Origin: Rhodocytophaga rosea
GTDB lineage: Bacteria; Bacteroidota; Bacteroidia; Cytophagales; 172606-1
Assembly (NCBI RefSeq): GCF_010119975.1
Contig: NZ_CP048222.1
Coordinates: 2,932,501-2,996,500 of the forward strand
Direction: 5' to 3'
Length of the DNA: 64,000 nucleotides
In this document: piece by piece, positions 52,264 to 60,021 of the stretch
Position numbering within the stretch: the first letter of the stretch is position 1
Layout of the letters: each line of letters starts with the position of its first letter
Position numbers and translations under genes: made by a program
Notes under the pieces: generated by a model
The model's input: only the letters and a program-made list of their open reading frames with translations
The model's database searches: none
Told to the model about the DNA's origin: nothing

Positions 52264-53190
52264 TTACTCTATAAAGGAAGACGCCTGTGGAATAGTTGCC
52301 ATTTGTACCATATCATGATTAAGCCAAAGTTGGGCTTTTTCCGTTTGTACAATCACCTCCACACGCTTCATAGAGTTCAGGGATTGCGTATAATCACTAT
52401 TCATACTAGGTACACAGTGGTTTTCCAGGTTATATGTAAAATGTGCCACATCCCCAGCTAGCATCACCGGACCTATTTTGGGTAATCGAATTAATAAGGA
52501 GCAATGCCCTGGCGTATGTCCTGGTGTGGAAATAACCTTTATGCTTCCATCTCCATACACATCATAATCGCCATTCATTAACTTCATTTTTGCTCTTTTT
52601 AAGTTTTCATAAAGGGAAGGCAGGTATCCATAGCGCGCATAGTCAGGCCCAAACATTGCTTTATATTCTTGATACTGAGTATACCAGGTAGCCTTAGGAA
52701 ACAACTTTGTATTTCCTATATGGTCGAAATGAGCATGCGATAAAATTACTTTGCTAATAGCTTCCGGAGCTATGCCAATATCTGCAAGTTGGGAACGAAT
52801 GGTTCTCACCACCACAGCCCGTATGTTATGGGCGATTACCTTGCCTCCTGGTTCTTGTATGATATCATCTTCTATGCCTGTATCCCACAAAATCCATTCA
52901 TCCTGGCGCCTTATCAGGTAGGCATGGCAGCAAAGGGTGATTTGCTCGCCTTTCCATTTTCCGGGTGTATACACAGATTTATCTGGGGCTATGGCAAATC
53001 CTCCATTGAGTAAGTAAAGCCTTTCAATAGCTCCAACATTCCCCACGATGGAACTTCCAGTATCTGATAATGCTTTCATGTGTTTTTGTCCTTTTGAAAA
53101 GCTATTCAATATAGTTATTACTTGTGGATCAAAGAATATACTTACCATTCCCAATCCTGCTCTGCCAATAAAATTCCGTCTTGTTTCCAT
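52264..53190 (-). CDS. MBL-fold hydrolase, lactonase-like, with twin-arginine leader
   Basis: This 308-aa protein begins METRRNFIGRAGLGMVSIFF, a twin-arginine-type export signal (RRNFIG). The metallo-beta-lactamase fold carries the zinc motif SHAHFDHIGN (HxHxDH), then GHTPGHCSLLI (third His) and MLAGDVAHF (bridging Asp). The layout and spacing match the AHL-lactonase/AiiA-like branch, which opens lactone rings in quorum-sensing signals or other lactones; other substrates are possible. It lies between an AraC gene (25 bp downstream) and an SDR gene (80 bp upstream), all on the minus strand. Confidence 0.88.
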   Translation of the reverse strand: METRRNFIGRAGLGMVSIFFDPQVITILNSFSKGQKHMKALSDTGSSIVGNVGAIERLYLLNGGFAIAPDKSVYTPGKWKGEQITLCCHAYLIRRQDEWILWDTGIEDDIIQEPGGKVIAHNIRAVVVRTIRSQLADIGIAPEAISKVILSHAHFDHIGNTKLFPKATWYTQYQEYKAMFGPDYARYGYLPSLYENLKRAKMKLMNGDYDVYGDGSIKVISTPGHTPGHCSLLIRLPKIGPVMLAGDVAHFTYNLENHCVPSMNSDYTQSLNSMKRVEVIVQTEKAQLWLNHDMVQMATIPQASSFIE

Positions 53191-53270
53191 AGTAGAGCTT
53201 TGGATATAGAAAAGACTGCCCTTCCCTGGTTTATTATTGCAACAGGGCGATCTTTCCGGTAAACAGTGAA

Positions 53271-54113
53271 TTAACTGGAAAAATCTGTTGACAGACTCAT
53301 GGCCTCAGTTGCCTCAAGTTCTTTTTGAAGAATTTCTAATTTTTGCTTTGCCATTCCATAAGAATCGCTTCCCATAAAGAAATGCAATGGAGGATTTTCA
53401 CTTTCGGCTACTTGTATTAATGCAAGAGCTGCTTTTTGGGGGTCTCCAGGCTGGTTACCCGGAATGTCTTCCAGATGCATTCTGTCTAACTCTCTGGCTT
53501 CTTTGTAATCAGCAACTTGATGTTGGGCAAAGCGAAGAGAGCTTTTCAGTAAAAAGTTTGTTTTAAAATAGCCGGGATAAACAATGGTTGCTTTCACGCC
53601 CAGGGATTTAGCCTCTGCGGAAAAAGCTTCGCTAAGGCCGGCAACGGCGAATTTGGTAGCATTGTAAATGCCCCAGCCCGGAAAGGCACCTAAAAAGCCT
53701 GCAATCGAAGAAATGTTAATAATGTGTCCTGATTTCTTCTTGCGGAAATGGGGCATTGCACTTCTGATCACATTCAGCAAGCCAAATACATTGATGTCAA
53801 AATTCTCCCGGGCTTCTTTGTCACTCGATTCTTCCAGAGTACCTAATTGTCCATAGCCAGCGTTATTTACAACTACATCAATACCACCAAACGTTTCTAT
53901 CGTTTTAGCAATGGCATGGCTTACACTAGTTTCGTCTGTCAAGTTTACTTCCAGAGGCAGGAAGTTTGCAGACTGATCTACTTCTTTTTGGAGGCTTTCA
54001 ACTGTTCTGGAAGTGGCAGCTACCTGATAGCCTTCGGCCAACAATCTTTGTACTAAGGATAAACCTAATCCTTTTGATGCTCCGGTTACAAACCAAACTT
54101 TTTTTGTGTTCAT
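53271..54113 (-). CDS. SDR-family oxidoreductase (2)
   Basis: This 280-aa protein has the classical SDR motifs: TGASKGLG at residues about 10-17, VVNNAGYG, the Ser in INISSIAG and the catalytic YNATK. The C-terminal extension (NPPLHFFMGSDSYGMAKQKLEIL) is typical of the group of SDRs that Bacteroidota and Proteobacteria encode beside AraC regulators. Its substrate is unknown. It follows the AraC gene at 54235 by 121 bp on the same strand and precedes the MBL hydrolase. Confidence 0.93.
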   Translation of the reverse strand: MNTKKVWFVTGASKGLGLSLVQRLLAEGYQVAATSRTVESLQKEVDQSANFLPLEVNLTDETSVSHAIAKTIETFGGIDVVVNNAGYGQLGTLEESSDKEARENFDINVFGLLNVIRSAMPHFRKKKSGHIINISSIAGFLGAFPGWGIYNATKFAVAGLSEAFSAEAKSLGVKATIVYPGYFKTNFLLKSSLRFAQHQVADYKEARELDRMHLEDIPGNQPGDPQKAALALIQVAESENPPLHFFMGSDSYGMAKQKLEILQKELEATEAMSLSTDFSS

Positions 54114-54234
54114 TTTTTAAATGTTAAGTTTTGAAATGATTACACTACAAAGTTGGGTATGGAAGAACTGTTGGCTGTAGTCAAATCACAGGTTGTTGTA
54201 TCCGAAACAATGATTATTAGAGTTACCTTAACTA

Positions 54235-55161
54235 TTAGTTAAATGATTGCCTGAATTCCAGAGGAGTAACATTGGTTTTTGCCTTAAACAATTTGCTGAA
54301 GGATTGCGGATGCTCAAAACCCAACTCGTAGGCCACTTCACTTACCGATAAGCTAGTCGTAGACAGCTTTTCCTTGGCTTTCTCAATGAGTTTGCTATGA
54401 ATATATTGCTGCGCATTCTGTCCGATCAGTAACCTCAGCATATCACTTAAGTAACTTGACGAAAGGTTCAGGTGTTCTGCAAGATAGCCAACGGTCGGTA
54501 ATCCCTGGCTCAATGATGTATTATGTTTAAAATACTCTTCTACCAGGTCTTCCAGCTTTTGCAGCAACTCGTTACTTACTGCCTTACGGGTGAGGAACTG
54601 ACGTTTATAAAATCGATTTGCGTAGTTGAGTAATAGTTCAATTTGTGAAATCACAACGTCCTGGCTGAAGTCATCAATCCGGCCCTTCAACTCATTTTGG
54701 ATCAGCTTGAAAATAGAAATGATCGTCTCTTTCTCTTCTTCTGAAAGATGCAAAGCTTCATTGGTCGAATAAGAAAAAAAGCCATACTGCCTTATCTTTT
54801 TAGCCAGAGGATATCCCAGAAAAAAATCCGGGTGTATGAGCAAGGCATAGAGTGAACAGTCTTCTTTCGTATTCTCATCGTCACCAGCGCCGATTATTTG
54901 ATTGGGAGAAGCGAATAATAAACCTCCTTCATCAAAATCGTAATAATGCTGCCCGTATCTTAATCTTCCACTGAGTTTTGACTTATAGGATATTTTATAA
55001 AAATTCAATACATGGGAGCCGGATGGACTGTTTACCACGTCCCCATTATTGGCACTGCCTATCAGACTGATCAATGGATGCTGGGGCTTAGGTAAACCAA
55101 AAGCCCGGTGTGCGTCCGATATGGAAGCAAATGTATGATGGTTACTCTCTACTTTTTTCAT
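54235..55161 (-). CDS. AraC-family transcriptional regulator (3)
   Basis: This 308-aa protein is the third paralogue. It has GRLRYGQHYYDFDEGGLLFASPNQ in the sensing half and VGYLAEHLNLSSSYLSDMLRLL plus VAYELGFEHPQSFSKLFKAKT in the DNA-binding half. It sits between two SDR genes on the same strand, either of which may be its target. A hairpin separates it from the upstream SDR gene. The family resemblance to the other two regulators is strong across the full length. Confidence 0.92.
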   Translation of the reverse strand: MKKVESNHHTFASISDAHRAFGLPKPQHPLISLIGSANNGDVVNSPSGSHVLNFYKISYKSKLSGRLRYGQHYYDFDEGGLLFASPNQIIGAGDDENTKEDCSLYALLIHPDFFLGYPLAKKIRQYGFFSYSTNEALHLSEEEKETIISIFKLIQNELKGRIDDFSQDVVISQIELLLNYANRFYKRQFLTRKAVSNELLQKLEDLVEEYFKHNTSLSQGLPTVGYLAEHLNLSSSYLSDMLRLLIGQNAQQYIHSKLIEKAKEKLSTTSLSVSEVAYELGFEHPQSFSKLFKAKTNVTPLEFRQSFN

Positions 55162-55185
55162 AGTGACACTTTCTAAAACTAAAAC

Positions 55186-55218
55186 GATAACCGATACTAT
55201 CGATAAATATCGGCTATC
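55186..55218 (-). terminator. Hairpin between SDR (3) and AraC (3)
   Basis: GATAACCGATA (55186-55196) pairs with TATCGGCTATC (55208-55218) with one mismatch and an 11-base loop. On the minus strand it is followed by GTTTTAGTTTTAG, which fits an intrinsic terminator for the SDR gene at 55260. The same arm sequence and spacing resemble the site before AraC (1). Confidence 0.6.
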
Positions 55219-55259
55219 ATGGATCTATTATCAAGAGATTTTTGTCCTTTCCCAATCCT

Positions 55260-56141
55260 TTATTTTGCTTGCCCTTGGGCTGAACTGGAAACTTCTTCCC
55301 ACTCCTCCCAGGTCGCTAGGCGCTCCGCATAAGCGGTACGCACCCAGGGCAAATTGTGACTGCCGAGGAAGAACCGTAGGGGTGGATTTTCTGAATCCAC
55401 TACTTTGAATATGGCTTCTGGTGTCGCATTCGGATCGCCTCTTTCCAATCCCTTTAAACGGTCGAAAAACCGGGCTTTGAAATCAGCGTAGAAGTCGAGG
55501 CCTTCTGCAAACTTCAAGGATTCTTGACTTCCAAACTCAGTAGCATAGGCGCCCGGTTCTATGATCGTTACCTTAATACCAAATGGTTTCACCTCTGTGG
55601 CCAGGCTTTCGTGTATAGCCTCAAATGCCCATTTAGAGGAACAGTAATAGCCAATCACTGGCAAAGTCACATGGCCCAGATTGCTCGACACACCCAATAT
55701 GTGTCCATTCCCTTGCTTCCGCAGTAAAGGCAGGGCTGCCTGGATAACAGAGACCGCACCTAAAATATTGGTTTCATACAACTGCCGTATCTCATCAGCT
55801 TTCGCTTCCTCGATGGTACCAACAAGTGAATAGCCGGCATTATTGAGAACGATATCCAGCCTTCCAAATTGAGCATACGCTTGTTCCAGGGCGGTCTTTA
55901 CCTGATCAGGCCTGGTCACGTCAAGTTGTAGTGTCAGAACCTTATCACCGTATTTTTCTTTAAAATCGGCAATGCTTGACAACTTTCTCGCAGTAGCGGC
56001 AACTTTGTCTCCACGCTTGAGGGCAGCTTCGGTCCACACGCGTCCAAAACCCCGGGAAGCACCTGTGATGAACCAAACTTTATTAGATGTAGCTGGCCTT
56101 GAGGCATCTCCAACATTTGCATTTTCATTTTGATGTGCCAT
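55260..56141 (-). CDS. SDR-family oxidoreductase (3)
   Basis: This 293-aa protein has a polar N-terminal tail, then FITGASRGFG (nucleotide-binding), LDIVLNNAGYS, a Ser in GVSSNLG and the active-site YYCSSK. The C-terminus contains NPPLRFFLGSHNLPW, like SDR (2), so the two are paralogues. It has its own terminator hairpin downstream. It is the rightmost intact gene of the SDR/AraC group; the stump of a fourth AraC gene follows at 56279, so an SDR-AraC pair may once have existed here as well. Confidence 0.92.
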   Translation of the reverse strand: MAHQNENANVGDASRPATSNKVWFITGASRGFGRVWTEAALKRGDKVAATARKLSSIADFKEKYGDKVLTLQLDVTRPDQVKTALEQAYAQFGRLDIVLNNAGYSLVGTIEEAKADEIRQLYETNILGAVSVIQAALPLLRKQGNGHILGVSSNLGHVTLPVIGYYCSSKWAFEAIHESLATEVKPFGIKVTIIEPGAYATEFGSQESLKFAEGLDFYADFKARFFDRLKGLERGDPNATPEAIFKVVDSENPPLRFFLGSHNLPWVRTAYAERLATWEEWEEVSSSAQGQAK

Positions 56142-56658
56142 AATTTTTGATTTGAAATTTTATGATATGGCAAAGGTGAGCATGTTTGATTTGTTGATTG
56201 TATCCAAAATGAGGGTGTTTGTAGTTAAAATGAGAATCCAGTACAATACTGAAGATAAGTTTCGATTCGGGTCATCGTTAAATGATTGCCTGAATGCTAG
56301 AGCGAAAAATTAGACTTTGCCTTGAAAAAGTTTGCTGAATGATTGCGAATGTTCGAATCCCTAATTCATAGACTATTTCGCTTTGATGCCCTCTCAATGA
56401 GAGTTATGAGCTAGGGATTCCTCACCCTTAAGACCTTCTAATACAATGCGTATTTTCTGTTAGGCTAAATAATTATCGCTTAGTTTGCCTCCAGACATCT
56501 TTAATGACAAATAAAACTGGCCTTGCTTTTTGGGCTACCCGGTAGAATTGGTGGTGGGGACATTACTTATTTTGGATATAATCTAGAATATAAATAAGTT
56601 AGAAAACTATCTCTTCATTTCCCTACACTCTCTCCAGTTTCATACAACTGGTCTATAG
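56142..56658. other. Spacer with the AraC stump
   Basis: About 517 bp between SDR (3) and the first IS3-family element. Apart from the AraC remnant (56279-56412) nothing is recognisable. Confidence 0.4.
56279..56412 (-). pseudogene. 3' remnant of a fourth AraC-family gene
   Basis: On the minus strand the bases translate, after a one-base shift, to GFEHSQSFSKLFQGKV, a stop, then AFRQSFN. This matches the C-terminal GFEHPQSFSKLFKAKT...FRQSFN of the three intact regulators. DNA similarity to the 3' ends of those genes is also plain (ATGATTGCCTGAAT at 56282). A further piece resembling CTCAATGAG (56392) follows a short deletion. The rest of the gene is gone. Confidence 0.75.
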
Positions 56659-56727
56659 TGTACCCCAAAAATGGGACAGATAGTTAAGATGGAAACTAAT
56701 AACTTAACTATTTGAAAAATACAACTA

Positions 56728-57015
56728 ATGGAAAACAAACGCAAGCGCTACTCAGCCGAGTTTAAGTTCAAAGTAGCTTTAGAGGCTGTTAAAGAAAGAC
56801 AAACGATAAGTGAGCTGACAGCAAAGTTCGGAGTACATTCTACCCAAATAGGTCTTTGGAAAAAGCAACTTTTGCAAGAGGGGATGGAAGTCTTTAAAGA
56901 AGAAACCAAAGGGAAAAAAGAAAATCAGCAATCATTGTTAGACCGACTATACCAGCAGATTGGCCAGTTACAGGTAGAACTTGACTGGCTTAAAAAAAAA
57001 TCAGGTGTGGGATAA
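56728..57015 (+). CDS. IS3-family transposase OrfA (element 1)
   Basis: This 95-aa protein has a helix-turn-helix (YSAEFKFKVALEAVKERQTISELTAKFGVHSTQIGLWKKQ) that recognises the IS ends, followed by a short leucine-zipper coiled coil (LYQQIGQLQVELDWLKKK). The 3' end overlaps OrfB by 35 bp in the minus-1 frame. The A9 run at 56992-57000 is a typical site for programmed minus-1 frameshifting that makes the OrfAB transposase. Confidence 0.93.
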   Translation: MENKRKRYSAEFKFKVALEAVKERQTISELTAKFGVHSTQIGLWKKQLLQEGMEVFKEETKGKKENQQSLLDRLYQQIGQLQVELDWLKKKSGVG

Positions 57016-57859
57016 TTCTCAGAAACGATTGCTAATAGATCCGACCCATTCCGGTCTCAGTATCGCAAGGCAGTGTGAACTGCTGGGCTTACATCGTTCG
57101 GGATATTATTACCGACCTTGCGAAGAAAGTGAGGAAAACCTATTGCTAATGCGTCTGTTAGACGAACAGTACATGGACACTCCCTATTATGGCATTCGGC
57201 GAATGCAGTGGTTTCTAGGACAGAAAGGTTATCAGGTAAATCATAAGAGAGTTTCCAGATTGCTTAGGACAATGGGGTTAGAAGCAGTTTATCCTAAGCC
57301 AAACTTGAGTAAAGCAAATCCGACACATAAAATTTATCCCTACCTGTTGAGAGGAGTAAAAATAAAGCAAGTCAATCAGGTATGGAGTACAGATATCACT
57401 TATATCCCAATGGCCAAAGGATTCATGTATTTAGTAGCCGTCATGGATTGGTACTCTAGGTTTGTATTAGCCTGGCAGTTAAGCAACTCATTAGAAGTAG
57501 ATTTTTGTCTGGATGCATTAGAAAGCTCTTTTCAATACGGAAAGCCACAGATTTTCAACTCAGATCAGGGATCGCAGTTTACAGCTACGGCTTTTACTGA
57601 TAAGTTATCAACTAGAGACATTCGTATTTCTATGGATGGCAGAGGTAGAGCTTTAGATAATGTTTTTATTGAACGATTGTGGCGCAATGTTAAATATGAA
57701 TACGTATATTTATGTGCTCCCATTAATGGAAAGGAACTTTGGTCGGGTATCGATCAATACTTTACCCGCTATAACTATCAGCGGCCACATCAGTCGTTAG
57801 ATTACCTTACTCCTGCTCAGGTATATTTTCAGACCAACACAGGAAAAGTGCAAATATAG
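56981..57859 (+). CDS. IS3-family transposase OrfB, rve integrase core (element 1)
   Basis: This 292-aa frame carries the HTH_21 domain (SIARQCELLGLHRSGYYYR) and the retroviral-integrase-like core with STDITYIPM (first Asp), FNSDQGSQF (second Asp) and DNVFIERLWRN (Glu), then the C-terminal NYQRPHQSLDYLTPAQVY. All three DDE residues are present. The start at TTG 56981 is nominal; the protein is most likely made as an OrfAB fusion by frameshifting. Confidence 0.93.
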   Translation: MTGLKKNQVWDNSQKRLLIDPTHSGLSIARQCELLGLHRSGYYYRPCEESEENLLLMRLLDEQYMDTPYYGIRRMQWFLGQKGYQVNHKRVSRLLRTMGLEAVYPKPNLSKANPTHKIYPYLLRGVKIKQVNQVWSTDITYIPMAKGFMYLVAVMDWYSRFVLAWQLSNSLEVDFCLDALESSFQYGKPQIFNSDQGSQFTATAFTDKLSTRDIRISMDGRGRALDNVFIERLWRNVKYEYVYLCAPINGKELWSGIDQYFTRYNYQRPHQSLDYLTPAQVYFQTNTGKVQI

Positions 57860-57914
57860 TGAGAAACTTATCCATCTTATTTCTCACCGATTGCTGTCCG
57901 AACATCAGGGTACA

Positions 57915-58156
57915 CCTCAGTCTCTCTCGAAAAAGTGGACATTAAGATAAGAGCTATTTGTGAAAATCTATAGGTAAGTTGATAGATTAAAACTCCATGA
58001 GCTAAGTTATATAATATTCCCCTTTCTGTTAACTTAAAAAATAGATTTTACACCTGCACTTTTTCAACTTTTTTTAAGTGGGAACTCCACTTGTGAATTT
58101 ATTTGGAGATAAGCTATGTTTACAAGCGTGATTTATAAAAAAGAGTATCTGGAGAA
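57915..58156. other. Spacer between IS elements with one stray IS end
   Basis: GTGGACATTAAGATAAGAG at 57935-57953 matches, with one difference, the left end of the next element at 58303-58321. A small hairpin AAGTGG / CCACTT lies near 58077-58093. It is probably debris from earlier insertions. Confidence 0.5.
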
Positions 58157-58284
58157 TGGACTTGCAACAAAATTGTGGACAATAAATTAAGCAACTAACA
58201 CATATTGATTTAAAAGTTGCTCCATCTGGGCTGGTGTTCTATATCCCAGAGAGGAATGCAGTCTTTTCCTGTTGTACCAGATTT
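58157..58284 (-). mobile_element. Inverted 128-bp end of IS3 element (2)
   Basis: These 128 bp are the reverse complement of 59477-59604, the right end of the adjacent element, including the terminal TGGACTTGCAAC. The older inverted copy continues on the other side of the full element: 59605-59624 matches the next 20 bases of the same sequence. The full element has therefore inserted into it. Confidence 0.9.
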
Positions 58285-58336
58285 TGATCTTGCTACATTT
58301 GGGTGGACATTAAGTTAAGAGAAAATACTTAACTTA

Positions 58337-58618
58337 ATGAAAATGGGACAAAGAAGAAAATTCGACAAGGAGTTCAAACTAATGACTGTTGAACTTAGTA
58401 AGAGCAGAAAAAATTTAGTAGATCTGGCTAAAGAATTGGATATCAAAATTGGATTGATTTATCGCTGGCGCCGTGAGTTTTTAGACAAGAGGGAGGGAAG
58501 TTTTCCTGGCCATGGAAAACCAAAACAAACCCCTGAAGAAGCAGAAATAGCCCGTCTAAAGAAGGCATTAAAGGATGCAGAAATGGAAAGGGATATGGAG
58601 CCGATGCTCACAACGTAG
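58337..58618 (+). pseudogene. OrfA of IS3 element (2), ended by an insert
   Basis: The first 86 residues are a normal IS3 OrfA: the HTH (RRKFDKEFKLMTVELSKSRKNLVDLAKELDIKIGLIYRWR) and the start of the zipper (EIARLKKALKDAEMERD). The expected continuation ILKKAVSIFSR is displaced by a 30-bp insert (net 27 bp) at 58597-58626, which brings an in-frame TAG at 58616. After the insert the normal sequence resumes (KKAVSIFSRNDGRY). Confidence 0.85.
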
Positions 58619-58626
58619 GCAGGTCC
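58597..58626 (+). repeat. 30-bp GC-rich insert, copy 1
   Basis: It begins GGAGCCGATG and ends GGCAGGTCC. Without it the OrfA reading frame would be intact. It is an inverted copy of the insert at 59064-59093, matching at 25 of 30 positions. CGATG and CAACG inside it can pair imperfectly, and the outer GGA / TCC bases also pair. Confidence 0.75.
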
Positions 58627-58713
58627 AAAAAAGGCGGTCAGCATCTTTTCCAGGAACGATGGGAGATATTCCAATTCATAAAGGATAATCACACTGTATA
58701 CCCCATTGAGAAG

Positions 58714-59574
58714 ATGTGCAAAGCCTTTCAAGTAAGTAAAAGTGGATATTATGGATGGATAAACAGTGAGCCATCTAAACGAGCTACAGAGAACCGGGAA
58801 ATTCTTCAACAGATCAGAGTGATCCATAAGGAGAGTGGCCAGACCTATGGTAGCCCAAGAATCAGTAAAGCCTTGAAAGCGAATAACATTTCAGTTTCCA
58901 GACCCAGGGTTGCCCGCTTAATGAAGCAGGCTGAGCTTAGGGCAAAAAGAATTAAAAGGTATAAGGTCACTACGGATTCAAAGCATAGCTATCCGGTGAG
59001 TGAAAATCTACTGGATCGAAATTTTACAGCTAATGCAACAGGTCAGGCCTGGGTATCAGACATGGACCTGCAGACGATGTCAGCATCGGGTCCACTTATA
59101 TCAGAACCATTACAGGTTGGCTATATCTTACGGTGGTACTGGATTTGGCAGACAGAAAGATTATTGGCTCTCGCCTTGAGTAAAACCATGAAGGCCAAAG
59201 AGACGACAATAGCAGCATTAAAAATGGCTATAAAAAACAGGCCCGTGATCCAACCTCTAATATTTCATTCAGACAGGGGTATACAGTATGCCTGTGATGA
59301 ATTTAGGCAAGAATTAGGTACATATCCTCTTATTAAGCCAAGCATGAGTCGAAAAGGGAATTGTTGGGATAATGCTGTCGCAGAAAGCTTCTTTAAGACC
59401 CTGAAAGTGGAATGTGTATATGATTATAAGTTTGCCCATCAGCAGCAAGCGGCTACCACTGTTTTTGAATATATAGAAATCTGGTACAACAGGAAAAGAC
59501 TGCATTCCTCTCTGGGATATAGAACACCAGCCCAGATGGAGCAACTTTTAAATCAATATGTGTTAGTTGCTTAA
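58714..59574 (+). pseudogene. OrfB of IS3 element (2), scrambled by an insert
   Basis: This 286-aa open frame begins within the usual HTH_21 (MCKAFQVSKSGYYGW) and keeps the later DDE parts (HSDRGIQYA, GNCWDNAVAESFF, YNRKRLHSSLGYRTPAQME). After AWVSD the expected ITYIRT...GWLYLTVVLDLADRKIIGW is replaced: a 30-bp insert (net 29 bp) shifts the frame. The next roughly 30 residues (SEPLQVGYILRWYWIWQTE) are out of frame, until one extra base near 59175 restores it. The frame stays open but the catalytic core is damaged. Confidence 0.85.
59064..59093 (-). repeat. 30-bp GC-rich insert, copy 2 (inverted)
   Basis: It begins GGACCTGCAG and ends ATCGGGTCC. Read on the minus strand it aligns with copy 1 at 25 of 30 positions. 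It contains CGATG and CATCG separated by four bases, and outer GGACC / GGTCC, so it can fold as a hairpin with a one-sided bulge. Confidence 0.75.
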
Positions 59575-59604
59575 TTTATTGTCCACAATTTTGTTGCAAG
59601 TCCA

Positions 59605-59624
59605 ATTTCTATATATTCAAAAAC
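59605..59624 (-). mobile_element. 20-bp stub of the older inverted IS (2) copy
   Basis: The bases 59605-59624 are the reverse complement of 59461-59480 and continue the older inverted copy whose end lies at 58157-58284. The match stops exactly at the left end of element (3). Confidence 0.85.
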
Positions 59625-59695
59625 TGATCTTCCCCCGTTAAAAAGTACTAAAAGTTAAGCTAATCCTTAATTTACCAACAAAACAAATAACAGGG

Positions 59696-59980
59696 ATGGC
59701 TAATAGAAAAACATATCCAAAAGAGTTTAAAGAACAGGCTGTTAGGCTATTGCAAAAAAATGGCAATAAAAGTCAAGTTGCCAGAGAATTAGGTGTCACT
59801 TCTGGTATGCTCGCTCGTTGGGAGCAGCAAGCAATGCAGGATGGCGAAAAAGCTTTTCCCGGCAAGGGGAAGCCCCAAGATGAAGAACTGTATCAATTAA
59901 AGAAAGAAGTCTCTCGTTTAAAAGAGGAGAATGAAATTTTAAAAAAGGCAATGGGTATCTTCATCAAGCGCCCTCAGTAA
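59696..59980 (+). CDS. IS3-family transposase OrfA (element 3)
   Basis: This 94-aa protein has an intact HTH (YPKEFKEQAVRLLQKNGNKSQVARELGVTSGMLARWEQQ) and zipper (YQLKKEVSRLKEENEILKKAMGIF). The A-AAA-AAG heptamer at 59941-59947 lies in the LKK codons, the standard IS3 minus-1 frameshift site. Confidence 0.93.
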   Translation: MANRKTYPKEFKEQAVRLLQKNGNKSQVARELGVTSGMLARWEQQAMQDGEKAFPGKGKPQDEELYQLKKEVSRLKEENEILKKAMGIFIKRPQ

Positions 59981-60021
59981 GATACCTGTTTATCCACCAA
60001 CATAGAGGGCAGTTTTCACTT

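Larger units (their letters stand above)
56659..57914 (+). mobile_element. IS3-family insertion sequence (1), complete
   Basis: The 1256-bp element has ends TGTACCCC...GGGACA (56659-56678) and, read inward from the right, TGTACCC...GGACA (57914-57895). It encodes OrfA and OrfB with a nine-A slippery stretch at their overlap. No target duplication is visible (TAG on the left, CCT on the right), which suggests that one flank was rearranged after insertion. Confidence 0.88.
58285..59604 (+). mobile_element. IS3-family insertion sequence (2), inactivated by two 30-bp inserts
   Basis: The 1320-bp element has related ends (left TGATCTTGCTACA..GTGGACATTAAG, right read inward TGGACTTGCAACA..GTGGACAATAAA) and a 4-bp target duplication ATTT (58281-58284 and 59605-59608). 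Its target was an inverted copy of itself. OrfA and OrfB are both altered by GC-rich inserts at 58597-58626 and 59064-59093, so the copy is probably no longer active. Confidence 0.88.
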
